Source of the DNA: Paraburkholderia sp. ZP32-5
Lineage (GTDB): Bacteria > Pseudomonadota > Gammaproteobacteria > Burkholderiales > Burkholderiaceae
Length of the DNA stretch: 64,000 nt
Direction: 5' to 3'
Assembly (NCBI RefSeq): GCF_021390495.1
Contig: NZ_JAJEJP010000001.1
Coordinates: forward strand, 2,356,001 to 2,420,000
Under the pieces are notes generated by a model. The model was not told where the DNA came from. It did no database searches and saw only the letters and a program-made list of their open reading frames with translations. The translations under genes and the position numbers were made by a program. Position 1 is the first letter of the stretch. Each line of letters begins with the position of its first letter. Below, one piece after another: positions 33,946 through 42,583 of the stretch.

Positions 33946-35505
33946 TCACACCGCCTGCCCTTCAACCGAAAACCCACACCGCTGCAAATATTCCCGCAAC
34001 TGAATCCCCTGCTCGTCAACCAACGCCTTGTCCCTGAGTTCGCGCAACGTCCCCGGCTCAAGCGTCTGAACGTAGCGATCGACAACTGCCATCAGCGTCT
34101 CGTAGTTCTTCAGTCCGCGCGCATGCGTATCACCGTAGCCCTTCACGAGCCGCTGACACTGCGCGATCTCCAGCGCGAGCGCCGGATCGATCGCAGCAAC
34201 CGAACGCACCCGCGCAAGCCATGCATCGATACGCACAGTTTCCAGCGCATAGCGCAGCGTCGTGCGCCGCCCGCGCCGCCAGCGCGCGAGCAGGTACAGC
34301 AGCAGAAAACCGCCGAGCGAACTCGTCGGTATCACGCGCCCTCTCGCTGTCAACCGCGCGATCGCTCGATGCACCCAATGCGGACGCGCGAGCCAACGGC
34401 CGAGCCCCGCCGGCAACGTCTCGCAGATCTCTTCGATACGCGGATGCATGAACTCGTTGATCCGCAGCAGTTGCGCCGGGTCCACGCGCACCTCGTCGCG
34501 CACCCACTCGAAGCGGCTCGCGCGCGTCTTCAGATCGGCGACGCGGATCGTGTCTTCATACGACATCCATAGCGCGAGATGCCGCGCGGTTTCGCCGAGC
34601 AAGCCGGCGTGCGCACCGCCGGGCGCCGCGCGCAGCGCATCGAGCCGGTCCAGATACAGCCCTGCATACGCGACGTCCTGATAGTCGATCAGACGCCGCA
34701 CGCCCTCGATCGCCACGTCCCGCACGCCAGCCGGCAACGCGCGCGTGCGCTCGACCAGCGCCGCGACCGCCGGGTGGCGCGGCGGCTCGGCCGTGCCGGT
34801 CCCGGAAGCCGTCTCAGAGGTAGTCCCGAAGGTCGTCTCAGAGGCCGCCCCGGAGCCGGACAACTCTCCGCCCGCCGCGCGATAGCCCGCAGCAAAAGCC
34901 GCAAGACTCGCCGCCACCCCCACCCCACCACGCCCGATCGTCGCCTCGAAGCGTTCTCGATCGAACGGCAGCACCTGCGCGGCGCTCAGCGCGCCGAACA
35001 GCACCGCACTGATCACGCTGCCGGTGCTTTGCGCGAGCTGCGCCATATCGAACCCGATGAAGCGCTTCGCCGCGTCGCGAGCCTGCTGCGCGAGCGCGTC
35101 GGCATCCACGCGGCCATCGCCCAGCGCCGACTTTTCCGCGATCGAATACACGCGATGGCTCGATGCAATCAACGTGGTGCGCTCGCGCGTCACGAAGCCG
35201 CGCTGCACCGCGCGCCCCGCTTCCATCAATTCCGATGCGAGCACGATGTCGACATCGCCCGGCAACGGCGTCAGCGCAAAGACCGGCGCGCGCGCACCGG
35301 GCTGCGTCGCGCCGGGAAACAGTTCGATGTAGTAGATCGTCGCGCCGGTACGCTGCGCGACGCCGGGCACCGAGGTCGTCTGCGCGAAGTAACCGCCGGT
35401 TTCGGCGAGACTGACGATCCAGTCGGCGAGCACGCCGCCCCCTTCCCCGCCCATCGCGAGGATCGCGATCTTGATCGGCTCGGCAGCCGTCTGAGCAGCC
35501 ATCAA
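33946..35505 (-). CDS. iorB: Indolepyruvate ferredoxin oxidoreductase beta subunit, long form
   Basis: It pairs with IorA to oxidatively decarboxylate aryl-pyruvates (indolepyruvate, phenylpyruvate) to aryl-acetyl-CoA. It is 519 aa, much longer than the roughly 200-residue archaeal IorB. Residues 1-200 are the gamma/beta-type domain (ILAMGGEGGGVLADWIVSLA; TSVPGVAQRTGATIYYIE). The remainder is the helical C-terminal extension found in proteobacterial forms (DYQDVAYAGLYLDRLDAL; VKGYGDTHARGLKNYETLMA). Between them, around residues 219-235, is a Ser/Thr/Gly/Glu linker encoded by 24-bp DNA repeats. Confidence 0.92.
   Translation of the reverse strand: MMAAQTAAEPIKIAILAMGGEGGGVLADWIVSLAETGGYFAQTTSVPGVAQRTGATIYYIELFPGATQPGARAPVFALTPLPGDVDIVLASELMEAGRAVQRGFVTRERTTLIASSHRVYSIAEKSALGDGRVDADALAQQARDAAKRFIGFDMAQLAQSTGSVISAVLFGALSAAQVLPFDRERFEATIGRGGVGVAASLAAFAAGYRAAGGELSGSGAASETTFGTTSETASGTGTAEPPRHPAVAALVERTRALPAGVRDVAIEGVRRLIDYQDVAYAGLYLDRLDALRAAPGGAHAGLLGETARHLALWMSYEDTIRVADLKTRASRFEWVRDEVRVDPAQLLRINEFMHPRIEEICETLPAGLGRWLARPHWVHRAIARLTARGRVIPTSSLGGFLLLYLLARWRRGRRTTLRYALETVRIDAWLARVRSVAAIDPALALEIAQCQRLVKGYGDTHARGLKNYETLMAVVDRYVQTLEPGTLRELRDKALVDEQGIQLREYLQRCGFSVEGQAV
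34801..34861. repeat. 24-bp imperfect tandem repeat inside iorB
   Basis: Two units (34801-34824 and 34825-34848) share CCCG-AAG-(C/T)CGTCTCAGAGG, and a third begins CCCGGAGCCGGA at 34849. The unit is eight codons, so gain or loss of copies keeps the iorB frame. It encodes a flexible linker. Confidence 0.7.
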
Positions 35506-35535
35506 AGTATCCCGGTGACAGATTGAAAAGAACCG

Positions 35536-36834
35536 CTACGCCGACCGCGCGGCCGGCAGCAACCACACCGCGATCGCGCCGACCAGGCCAATCGCCGCGA
35601 ACACAACGAAATTCACCCCGACGCCAAGACCGCTCGCGGCCACATAACCGCCGAGCAACGGCCCGCTCATCGCGCCGATCCGCGCGAAGCTGAGCGCCCA
35701 GCCGGTGGCCGCGGCGCGCACCGGCCCCGGATAGTAGTTGGCCAGATGCCCGGTCAGGATCAGTGCCGCCGAGATGCTGCCGACCCCAGCCAGCGCGACG
35801 AACAGATAGTTGAGCGCCATCCCGTGCCTGAACATCAGCGCGAGCACGCCCAGCGCGCCGAGCAGATAGAACACGCCGACCGTCACGCGCACGCCGGCGC
35901 GGTCCGCAATCTTGCCGAGCACGAGACCGCCCAGCGCCGACGCGAGACTGAACACGATCAGAAAGGTCAGGCTGGAGCCGAGGTCGTAGCCGCTTTTGCG
36001 CATGATGGTCGGCAGCCATGTGTTCAGGCCGTAGATCAGCAGCAGCCCACAGAACAGCGCGATCCAGAAACACAGCGTCGCGCGCAGATGGCGCCGCGCG
36101 AACACTTCGCGCAGCACCCAGCGCCAGCCGTGCCCGCTCGCGGCCACGCGCACCGGCGAGCTGGGCACGTCGACGCCAAGGCGCGCGGCCAGTTCGACCG
36201 CCTCGGCCTGACGCCCTTGACCGACCAGATATTCGAGCGATTCCGGCAACGCGCGGGCCATCGGCCACAGCAGCACGAGCGGCACCGCACCGCACGCGAT
36301 CACGCCGCGCCAGCCGAGGCCGGGCAGCAACTGGATCGCCACGGCGGCCGCGCACAGGATCCCGAACGAGTAACCCGAGTACATCACCCCGTAGTTGAAA
36401 TTGCGGCGCTGCGGCGCCGAGTATTCGATCGTCAACGCGGCCGCGACCGGAATCACGCCGCCGAGCCCCAGCCCGCCGATAAAGCGGAACAGCGCGAACC
36501 AACCCGGCGTCGGCGCCCATGCGGCGCCCGCCATCGTCAGCGAAAAGAGTCCCGCGCACAGCAGCAACATACGGCGTCGGCCGAGCAGATCGCTCAGCGT
36601 GCCGATCAGAAATGCGCCGAAGAACATGCCGAGCAGCGCGTAGCTGCCTAACGCGCCCAACTGGATCGGGCTCAGGTTCCAGGCTTTGTCGTCGGCGAGC
36701 GCGGGCAGCACCGCGCCCATCACGCCGACGTCTTAGCCTTCGAACAGAATCGCGAGCCAGCACACCAGCAGCACGCGGCCGGTCACACGGGCGGGCAGGC
36801 GCAGCGACGCGCTTTGATTGGGAATGGCGGACAT
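35536..36834 (-). pseudogene. MFS aromatic-acid transporter gene interrupted by an in-frame TAA
   Basis: The full reading frame starts at ATG 36834 (MSAIPNQSASLRLPAR; GAGG upstream) and runs to 35536, except for a TAA at 36733-36735 (codon 34). It interrupts LLVCWLAILFEG*DVGVMGAV, where the aromatic acid:H+ symporter (AAHS) family has a Tyr in (D/E)GYD. A single-base change from TAC or TAT would create it. The rest is intact: DLLGRRRMLLLCA in loop 2-3, twelve helices in total and LADRAGVRVT-like loops. Re-initiation at GTG 36723 or ATG 36720 would lack helix 1. It lies between iorA and iorB, so it probably imported an aryl-pyruvate or aryl-acetate substrate. Confidence 0.85.
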
Positions 36835-36879
36835 GGCGCATTTACCTCGGTACGTTGTACTTGATCGGGCGGTTCGGAA

Positions 36880-39108
36880 TCACAATGCGTATTTCGCGCG
36901 ACGCGCGGCATCGCGCCGTTGCAGCCAGCCGATCACCCGATCGCGCACGCGCTGCAACACACGGTCCCAGCGGCTCGGATTGCTGATCAGTTGCGCGCGA
37001 TAGAACGACGGGCACAGCACCGCCGCATGCGCGACCTCGCCGCACAAACCGCAGCCGACGCAACTATCGACGACGGTCGCGACCGGATCGCGGCGCAGCG
37101 GGTCGGGATTCGGCTTGATCGATAGCGACGGACAGCCGGATAGCCGGATGCACGAGTGATCGCCGGTGCAGGTGTCGGAGTCGACGCCGAAACGCTCGCG
37201 CACCACCCGCTCGCCCGCGGCGATCGCGTGGCGGACCTTGGGCTTTTCGCGCCGTTGCCGGTTCAGCATGCATTCGCTTTGCGCGATCAGCACCTTCGGC
37301 CCCTTCGCGGTCGTGGTCAACGCTTCGCGCAGCGTCGCGGTCATCGTTTTCAGATCGTAGGTGCGCCTGATCGTGCGCACGCATTCGACGCCGACGCCTC
37401 TGACCGCACTTTCGATTTCGTGCCCGGTGCTGCGGCTCGCATTGCGTGCGTTCGACGACGGAATGTCCTGGCCGCCCGTCGCGGACGTGTAGTTGTTATC
37501 GACGATGATCGTCAGGTTGTCGCTGCGGTTGAACACCGCGTTGGCGATGCCGCTCGTCAGCCCGTTGTGCCAGAAGCCGCCATCGCCCATCACCGAGATC
37601 GCGCGTTTGCCGGCCTGCGCATTGAGCGCGGCCGCGCCCGCCGCGCCGAGGCCGTAGCCCATCGTCGTGTTGCCGAGATTGAACGGCGGCAGAATCGAAA
37701 ACAGATGGCAGCCGATATCCGCGCTCACGTGATGCACGCCCAGCTCGCGCTCGACCAGCTTCATCGCGGTAAAGATCGGGCGCTCCGGGCAGCCGGTGCA
37801 AAAACCGGGCGGCCGCGCGTGAACCGTTTGATCGAGCGATGGCGTGGCCGGCGTCGCAACAGCGTGTGCTTCAGTGGGTTGCCCCGCGGCAGAAGGCCTG
37901 TCAGCCGAAGGCGTATCAGCAGGCGCAGCAATCACCGGAATCACCTTGCGCTGCACCACGCGTGCCGGCTGCGCATCGACGTGTCCATAGCGTTCGAGAA
38001 ACGCCCGCACGCCGGCAAGCACGGTCGCGGTCGTGTACTCGCCCGCCATCGGCAATACGTCCTTGCCGTGCAGCGCGGTGTCGATGCCGAGCTTGCGCAG
38101 GATGCTCGCAACATTCTGCTCGACAAAATCCGGCTGCCCTTCCTCGACCACCAGAATCGCGCGCTTGCCACGGCAGAAGCGCTCGAACTCCGCATCGACG
38201 AGCGGGTAAGCGACGTTCATCACGTACAGCGGAATCTTCGAGTCGCCGTACACATTGGCGAGTCCGAGCTTGCCCAACGCGCGAATCAGCGTGTTGTACG
38301 CGCCGCCCTGCACCGCGATACCGACGTCGGCCGCGTCTTCGGCAAAGAACTCGTTGAGCTTGCGTGCCTCGATAAAGCGGATCGCGGCCGGCCAGCGCTC
38401 ATGCACTTTCTCCTTTTCGTGCAGAAAACTCGCGGGCGGCAACACGATGCGGTTCACGTCGCGCACCGGATTTTCCAGCGCATCGCGAATCGTGAATGCG
38501 GGCCGGCGATTGGCCGACGTAATGAACTGGCCGTGCACGTGACACGCGCGAATGCGCATCTGCAACATGACCGGTGTGCTGCTCGCTTCCGACAAGTCGA
38601 AGCCGTCCTTGACGGACTGCACGATCGACGGCAGGTTCGGACGCGGATCGAGCAGCCAGATCTGCGACTTCATCGCAAATGCGTGGCTGCGCTCCTGCAT
38701 GATCGACGAACCCTCGCCGTAATCCTCGCCGACGATAATCAACGCGCCGCCCAGCACGCCGCCCGAGGCGAGATTCGCGAGCGCGTCGGACGCGACATTG
38801 GTGCCGACCGTCGCCTTGAACGTGACCGCGCCGCGCAACGGATAGTTGACCGACGCCGCGAGCGTGGCCGCCGCGGTCGCCTCGCTCGCGCTGTTCTCGA
38901 AGCGGATGCCGTGCTCGGCGAGGATGTCCTGCGCATCGGCGAGCACGTCCATCAGGTGCGAAATCGGCGCGCCCTGATAACCGGCCACATACGCGACGCC
39001 CGACTCCAGCAGCGCCTTCGTGACCGCCAGAATGCCCTCGCCGCTGAAAAGCTCGCCGTCTCCAAGGCGCAGCTTTTTCACTTCCTCGACAAATGATCGC
39101 TCGGCCAT
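36880..39108 (-). CDS. iorA: Indolepyruvate ferredoxin oxidoreductase alpha subunit
   Basis: The thiamine-diphosphate catalytic subunit, 742 aa from ATG 39108 (MAERSFVEEVKKLRLGDGEL). The N-terminal pyrimidine-binding domain has VAYVAGYQGAPISHLMDVLA, and the middle has GENPRxx-like EEGQPDFVEQNVASILRKLG. The TPP motif is MGDGGFWHNGLTSGIANAVF with IIVDNNYTSATGG. The C-terminus has a ferredoxin-like domain with two cysteine clusters (CTGDHSCIRLSGCPSL and CVGCGLCGEVAHAAVLCP). The long upstream extension of the open frame overlaps the divergent LysR gene and is not coding. Confidence 0.94.
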   Translation of the reverse strand: MAERSFVEEVKKLRLGDGELFSGEGILAVTKALLESGVAYVAGYQGAPISHLMDVLADAQDILAEHGIRFENSASEATAAATLAASVNYPLRGAVTFKATVGTNVASDALANLASGGVLGGALIIVGEDYGEGSSIMQERSHAFAMKSQIWLLDPRPNLPSIVQSVKDGFDLSEASSTPVMLQMRIRACHVHGQFITSANRRPAFTIRDALENPVRDVNRIVLPPASFLHEKEKVHERWPAAIRFIEARKLNEFFAEDAADVGIAVQGGAYNTLIRALGKLGLANVYGDSKIPLYVMNVAYPLVDAEFERFCRGKRAILVVEEGQPDFVEQNVASILRKLGIDTALHGKDVLPMAGEYTTATVLAGVRAFLERYGHVDAQPARVVQRKVIPVIAAPADTPSADRPSAAGQPTEAHAVATPATPSLDQTVHARPPGFCTGCPERPIFTAMKLVERELGVHHVSADIGCHLFSILPPFNLGNTTMGYGLGAAGAAALNAQAGKRAISVMGDGGFWHNGLTSGIANAVFNRSDNLTIIVDNNYTSATGGQDIPSSNARNASRSTGHEIESAVRGVGVECVRTIRRTYDLKTMTATLREALTTTAKGPKVLIAQSECMLNRQRREKPKVRHAIAAGERVVRERFGVDSDTCTGDHSCIRLSGCPSLSIKPNPDPLRRDPVATVVDSCVGCGLCGEVAHAAVLCPSFYRAQLISNPSRWDRVLQRVRDRVIGWLQRRDAARRAKYAL

Positions 39109-39216
39109 CGCGCGCGCCTTATCGTTTGAGGTTAGCCGAGTATAGGAATAAAGTACGGCTTCTCCGAATCGATCAAATTCCGGGAGCAGAATAAGTTTAT
39201 TTATGGGCCCCGCGCC

Positions 39217-40134
39217 GTGGACACTACCCGCATCGATCTGAACCTGCTGCGCGTTTTTCACGCGATTCTCGAAGAACATAGCCTGACGCTGGCCGCGCAT
39301 CGGCTCGGCCTGTCGCAGCCGGCGGTCAGCTACGCGCTCGGCCGCTTGCGCGCGATCCTCGAAGATCCGCTCTTCGTGCGCAACGGCAACGAGATGCAGC
39401 CCACCTCCGCCGCGCTCGAGATGCGCGAACCGTTGCGCGCGGCGATGGCCGCCGCCGAGCATGCGCTGCAGTTGATGGTACGGTTCAACGCGGCGACCAG
39501 TACGCGCGTGTTCCGGATTTCAATGTCGGATATCGGCGAACTCGCGTTTTTGCCGCCGCTGTGCGCGGCGCTCGCCGAATGCGCGCCGCTGGTGCGGCTC
39601 GATATCCAGTCGGTGCCGCTCGATCAGATCGAGGACGCGTTGCGCGTCGGCCGCCTCGATCTCGCGATCGGCAATCTGCCCGCGCTGGTCGGCCGCACGC
39701 GCCATCAGCCGCTGTTTCACGAAGACTACGTGTGCATGACGCGCCGCCGTCGCGCGCTGCCCAAACGCAGGCTCACGATCGAACAATACCTTGCGTTTCC
39801 GCATGTGCTCGTGGGGTCGCTCGAAAGCGGACATCACCAGATCGAGGACAGCTTCCGCAAGCGCGATATCCAACGGCAAATCGCGTTGCAGGTGCCGCAT
39901 TTCACCGTGGTGCCGCAGATCCTCGCGCATACGGACTGGATCGTCACGTTGCCGCGGCGCACGGTTCAGTTGCTCAATCCGGCCGATGAGTTCGCGGTGT
40001 ACGACCTACCGGTGCAGATTCCCGAGGTGACGGTCACCGTGCACTGGCATGCGGACTTCGACACGCATGATGCGAACCGCTGGATCAGGACGTTGGTGAT
40101 CGACAGATTGAGTGATACGCCGGCGGGAACGTGA
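39217..40134 (+). CDS. LysR family regulator, divergent from the iorA operon
   Basis: A 305-residue LysR protein starting at GTG 39217 (MDTTRIDLNLLRVFHAILEE). The HTH is HSLTLAAHRLGLSQPAVSYA, with the wing DPLFVRNGNEMQPTS. The effector domain begins VFRISMSDIGELAFLPPLCA. It belongs to the NahR/PcpR-like branch that often senses aromatic acids. It is transcribed away from iorA with a 108-base AT-richer gap, which makes it the likely regulator of aryl-pyruvate oxidation. Confidence 0.9.
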   Translation: MDTTRIDLNLLRVFHAILEEHSLTLAAHRLGLSQPAVSYALGRLRAILEDPLFVRNGNEMQPTSAALEMREPLRAAMAAAEHALQLMVRFNAATSTRVFRISMSDIGELAFLPPLCAALAECAPLVRLDIQSVPLDQIEDALRVGRLDLAIGNLPALVGRTRHQPLFHEDYVCMTRRRRALPKRRLTIEQYLAFPHVLVGSLESGHHQIEDSFRKRDIQRQIALQVPHFTVVPQILAHTDWIVTLPRRTVQLLNPADEFAVYDLPVQIPEVTVTVHWHADFDTHDANRWIRTLVIDRLSDTPAGT

Positions 40135-40272
40135 CGGCTAGCTAGCGCCTGCTTCGTCAGCGCCAGCTTCGTCAGGATCATCGCGCACAGCCGCATAGGT
40201 CGCGACCCGTCGCCGCTCGCGGGCGAATGCGACGCCAACACCACCGCGTTCGCACCTTTATTCACTGCTCGC

Positions 40273-40953
40273 TCACCTCGCCCACCGCCCACCCGACGTC
40301 CCCCGCTCAGGCCAGCCATCCCCGCCAACGAGCGGCACGAACCTCACATCGGCGAACGCGTGCTCTTCATAGCTCTGTTCGGTCACACGCACGATCTTCA
40401 CGAGCCGTTGGCGGTCCGGCTCACGCCCGACCGGCATCACGAGACGCCCGCCGCACGCGAGTTGCGAACGCAGCGCGCGCGGCACGTGCGGAGCGCCCGC
40501 GGCGGCGACGATCGCGTCATACGGCGCGTGTTCTTCGAGGCCTGCGGTGCCGTCGCCGAGATACACGGCGACGTTCGCATAGCCGAGCCGTTGCAGCCGC
40601 TCGCGCGCCGCTTCGACGAGTTCGGCATCGCGTTCGATCGAATCGACCTGCGCCGCAATCTGCGCGGCAATCGCGGCCGCGTAGCCGGAGCCCGTGCCGA
40701 TATCCAGCACGCGATCGCCGGCATGAAGCTCGGCGGCCTCCAGCATCTTCGCGACGATAAACGGTTGGGAGATCGACTGGCCGCCGCCGATCGGCAACGG
40801 CGCGTCGTCGTAAGCGAACGGCCGCCAGTCGGGCGCGACGAAGGCATCGCGCGGCACGCGCCGCATCGCGGCGAGCACCTGCGGATCGCGCACGCCGCGG
40901 CGCACGATCTGCCGCTCGACCATCCGCTCGCGCGCCTCGTCGAAATCGCTCAT
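40273..40953 (-). CDS. pcm: Protein-L-isoaspartate O-methyltransferase
   Basis: It repairs isoaspartyl residues using S-adenosylmethionine. It is 226 aa from ATG 40953, with AGGAGG upstream. The hallmark segments are MVERQIVRRGVRDPQVLAAM, PLPIGGGQSISQPFIVAKML and the SAM-binding VLDIGTGSGYAAAIAAQIA, with APYDAIVAAAGAPHVP later. Length is normal. The C-terminal 15 residues (GWPERGTSGGRWAR) are unconserved. It is usually near surE/nlpD, but not in this window. Confidence 0.94.
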   Translation of the reverse strand: MSDFDEARERMVERQIVRRGVRDPQVLAAMRRVPRDAFVAPDWRPFAYDDAPLPIGGGQSISQPFIVAKMLEAAELHAGDRVLDIGTGSGYAAAIAAQIAAQVDSIERDAELVEAARERLQRLGYANVAVYLGDGTAGLEEHAPYDAIVAAAGAPHVPRALRSQLACGGRLVMPVGREPDRQRLVKIVRVTEQSYEEHAFADVRFVPLVGGDGWPERGTSGGRWAR

Positions 40954-41300
40954 CACAGCCTCCTGACGAACACGGCGTCGCGCGGCCAGAACCCGGTATC
41001 CGGCAGCGACGGCGTCGTCGTTTGCTGTCATCCAGTGGATCTAGCAATGAGCATACGCCGTACGGGGACGCGTGGAGCGAAGAATCCGGTCCCAGCGTCG
41101 CAACGATTAACCGCGCTGCGCTTCACGCTCCGTGCTGTTGATCGAATACACCAGATACGAATATCTGTCACCTCGGACCGGTATCTTGCTGGCGCCCCAT
41201 CGCGAACCAGAAAACGCCAGAAGCCAGTTTTATTTCAATAACCTGTCAGCACTGCATCGCCAAAAATCGCAACCCGTCATATTAGAAAAACGGAATCCTC
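40954..41300. other. Intergenic region between pcm and the secreted duplicated-module gene
   Basis: About 350 bases without a gene. Base composition shifts here from GC-rich to clearly more AT-rich, and the shift continues through the next gene. It includes a perfect small hairpin CAGATA/TATCTG (41152-41167, loop CGAA). Confidence 0.5.
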
Positions 41301-42479
41301 ATGCGCAAAACAAGATGGCTAGTCAGCCTGCTTTTTATCGTATTTTCAGCAAACTCAATCGCTGCAACGGCGGCCACACTGATCGACCAGTTGCAGGCGC
41401 AAAGGCAGGCCTTTTCCCAGGACAACAAAATCGACCTGCAGCAACTGTCACGGGAAATTCAGGCAACGGTCAAAGACGCCGATGTACTCGATCGCACGCA
41501 CAACGACCAGCAGGCCATCAACGTGCTTCTCGGCTTGCAAAAATATGCGCCTCTAGCGCAGTTCCCCAGCTACGACGTACAGATGCAGTGCGCCAACCTG
41601 TATGCAAGGCTGCAGAGAAACAGCGATGCGCAGGCATGCCGCGAACGTGCCGCCGCGCTGGCGGAAATCCTGCGGACGCGCTCCGGAAGTGGCGCTACGC
41701 CGGACGATCCGGTGCGGGTCATTACCATTAACGAAATCGGCGAATGGGCGCGTTCGCAGTCGGCGAAAATGTCCGACGTGCGTGCCTACGCGAATCTCCA
41801 GGCCGTCACTTACTCCAGCCCGACGACAGACGGCCAATCGAAAGTCGCCTACTTTCTGTTCGATCCGCGGCTGCAGGCGTCGATCAGCAGCAAAAAAATC
41901 GACATATTCGATCCGCTGCCCGTGGGGCCGGCCGATGGTAAATATCAGCTTGCGCTAAATCAGGCGCGCGAAGCGCGCATCCAGTTCCTTAACGACAAGA
42001 GCTTCAATTATCCTGAACTCATCCAGCTGTCCGATCAGTCACAACGCGAAGCGATGCAACTCGCCCAGCAAGGGGATATTCAAGGCGCGCTGGCGAAAAT
42101 CAGGGAAGTCGAAAAAATTCGCCCGATCCAGCAGATACCCGTATTCAATCTGATTTCGAACTACAGCTTTCTGCTAGGAAAATCCGGAGATCTCGACGCA
42201 CAGTCGAAGATGAGACTGTTCCTGTTTGGCATTACGCAGGACATCGCGCACAGCGGCAATGGATTGACGCAGGAATCCGCTGTTCACGTTGTGGCTATCT
42301 CGGAGGAATACACGTGGCTGCACGAGAAGAATTTGCGCGTGACCAAACAACATTTGCTAATGGATGGAAATTCGCGATACGACGCCATGGATACGGTCGA
42401 CGCGAATGGAAACCTCAAGACTTATTACTTTGACGTGAGCCAGGTTTTCACTCGAGAAAGCCCTGTGCCGGCGCAATAA
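41301..42479 (+). CDS. Secreted protein with two DUF4919-like modules, T6SS-adjacent
   Basis: A 392-residue protein with a clear signal peptide (MRKTRWLVSLLFIVFSANSI, cleavage near AATAA). I do not recognise a described function. Two segments resemble each other: residues about 128-190 (SGSGATPDDPVRVITINEIG...KVAYFLFD) and 318-380 (SGNGLTQESAVHVVAISEEY...KTYYFDVS). Both read GxG-T-x4-V-V, an acidic turn, and end in a DG/NG then YYF strand. The second resembles the C-terminus of DUF4919 proteins. The first region (30-125) is helical with TPR-like composition. It is convergent with tssA and less GC-rich than its neighbours, suggesting separate acquisition. It could be a T6SS-linked factor or unrelated cargo. 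Confidence 0.7.
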   Translation: MRKTRWLVSLLFIVFSANSIAATAATLIDQLQAQRQAFSQDNKIDLQQLSREIQATVKDADVLDRTHNDQQAINVLLGLQKYAPLAQFPSYDVQMQCANLYARLQRNSDAQACRERAAALAEILRTRSGSGATPDDPVRVITINEIGEWARSQSAKMSDVRAYANLQAVTYSSPTTDGQSKVAYFLFDPRLQASISSKKIDIFDPLPVGPADGKYQLALNQAREARIQFLNDKSFNYPELIQLSDQSQREAMQLAQQGDIQGALAKIREVEKIRPIQQIPVFNLISNYSFLLGKSGDLDAQSKMRLFLFGITQDIAHSGNGLTQESAVHVVAISEEYTWLHEKNLRVTKQHLLMDGNSRYDAMDTVDANGNLKTYYFDVSQVFTRESPVPAQ

Positions 42480-42523
42480 CGCTGCATCTGCGTCGCAAAG
42501 CCGTTATTAACTCAAGGAGCTTC

Positions 42524-42570
42524 GGGCGATAGTTCACGCAATACGCTACGGATTGCCGTAACTATCGCCC
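42524..42570. repeat. Long imperfect inverted repeat between convergent genes at the T6SS end
   Basis: GGGCGATAGTT (42524-42534) pairs perfectly with AACTATCGCCC (42560-42570). Inside it GCAAT (42538-42542) pairs with ATTGC. Together they can form a hairpin of about 47 nt with one internal mismatch block. No T-run follows on either strand. It could act as a bidirectional RNA 3'-end structure between tssA and the plus-strand gene. Confidence 0.65.
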
Positions 42571-42583
42571 GCGTCGAAACACG

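Noticed and set aside
36733..36735. Possibility that the in-frame TAA is recoded or read through
   Set aside because: No pyrrolysine- or selenocysteine-type context applies to TAA, and a simple Tyr-to-stop substitution explains it.
34838..36841. Minus-strand open frame of 667 codons across the MFS gene and the start of iorB
   Set aside because: It is an out-of-frame, Arg-rich translation typical of a GC-rich shadow; the MFS and IorB proteins are recognisable in the other frame.
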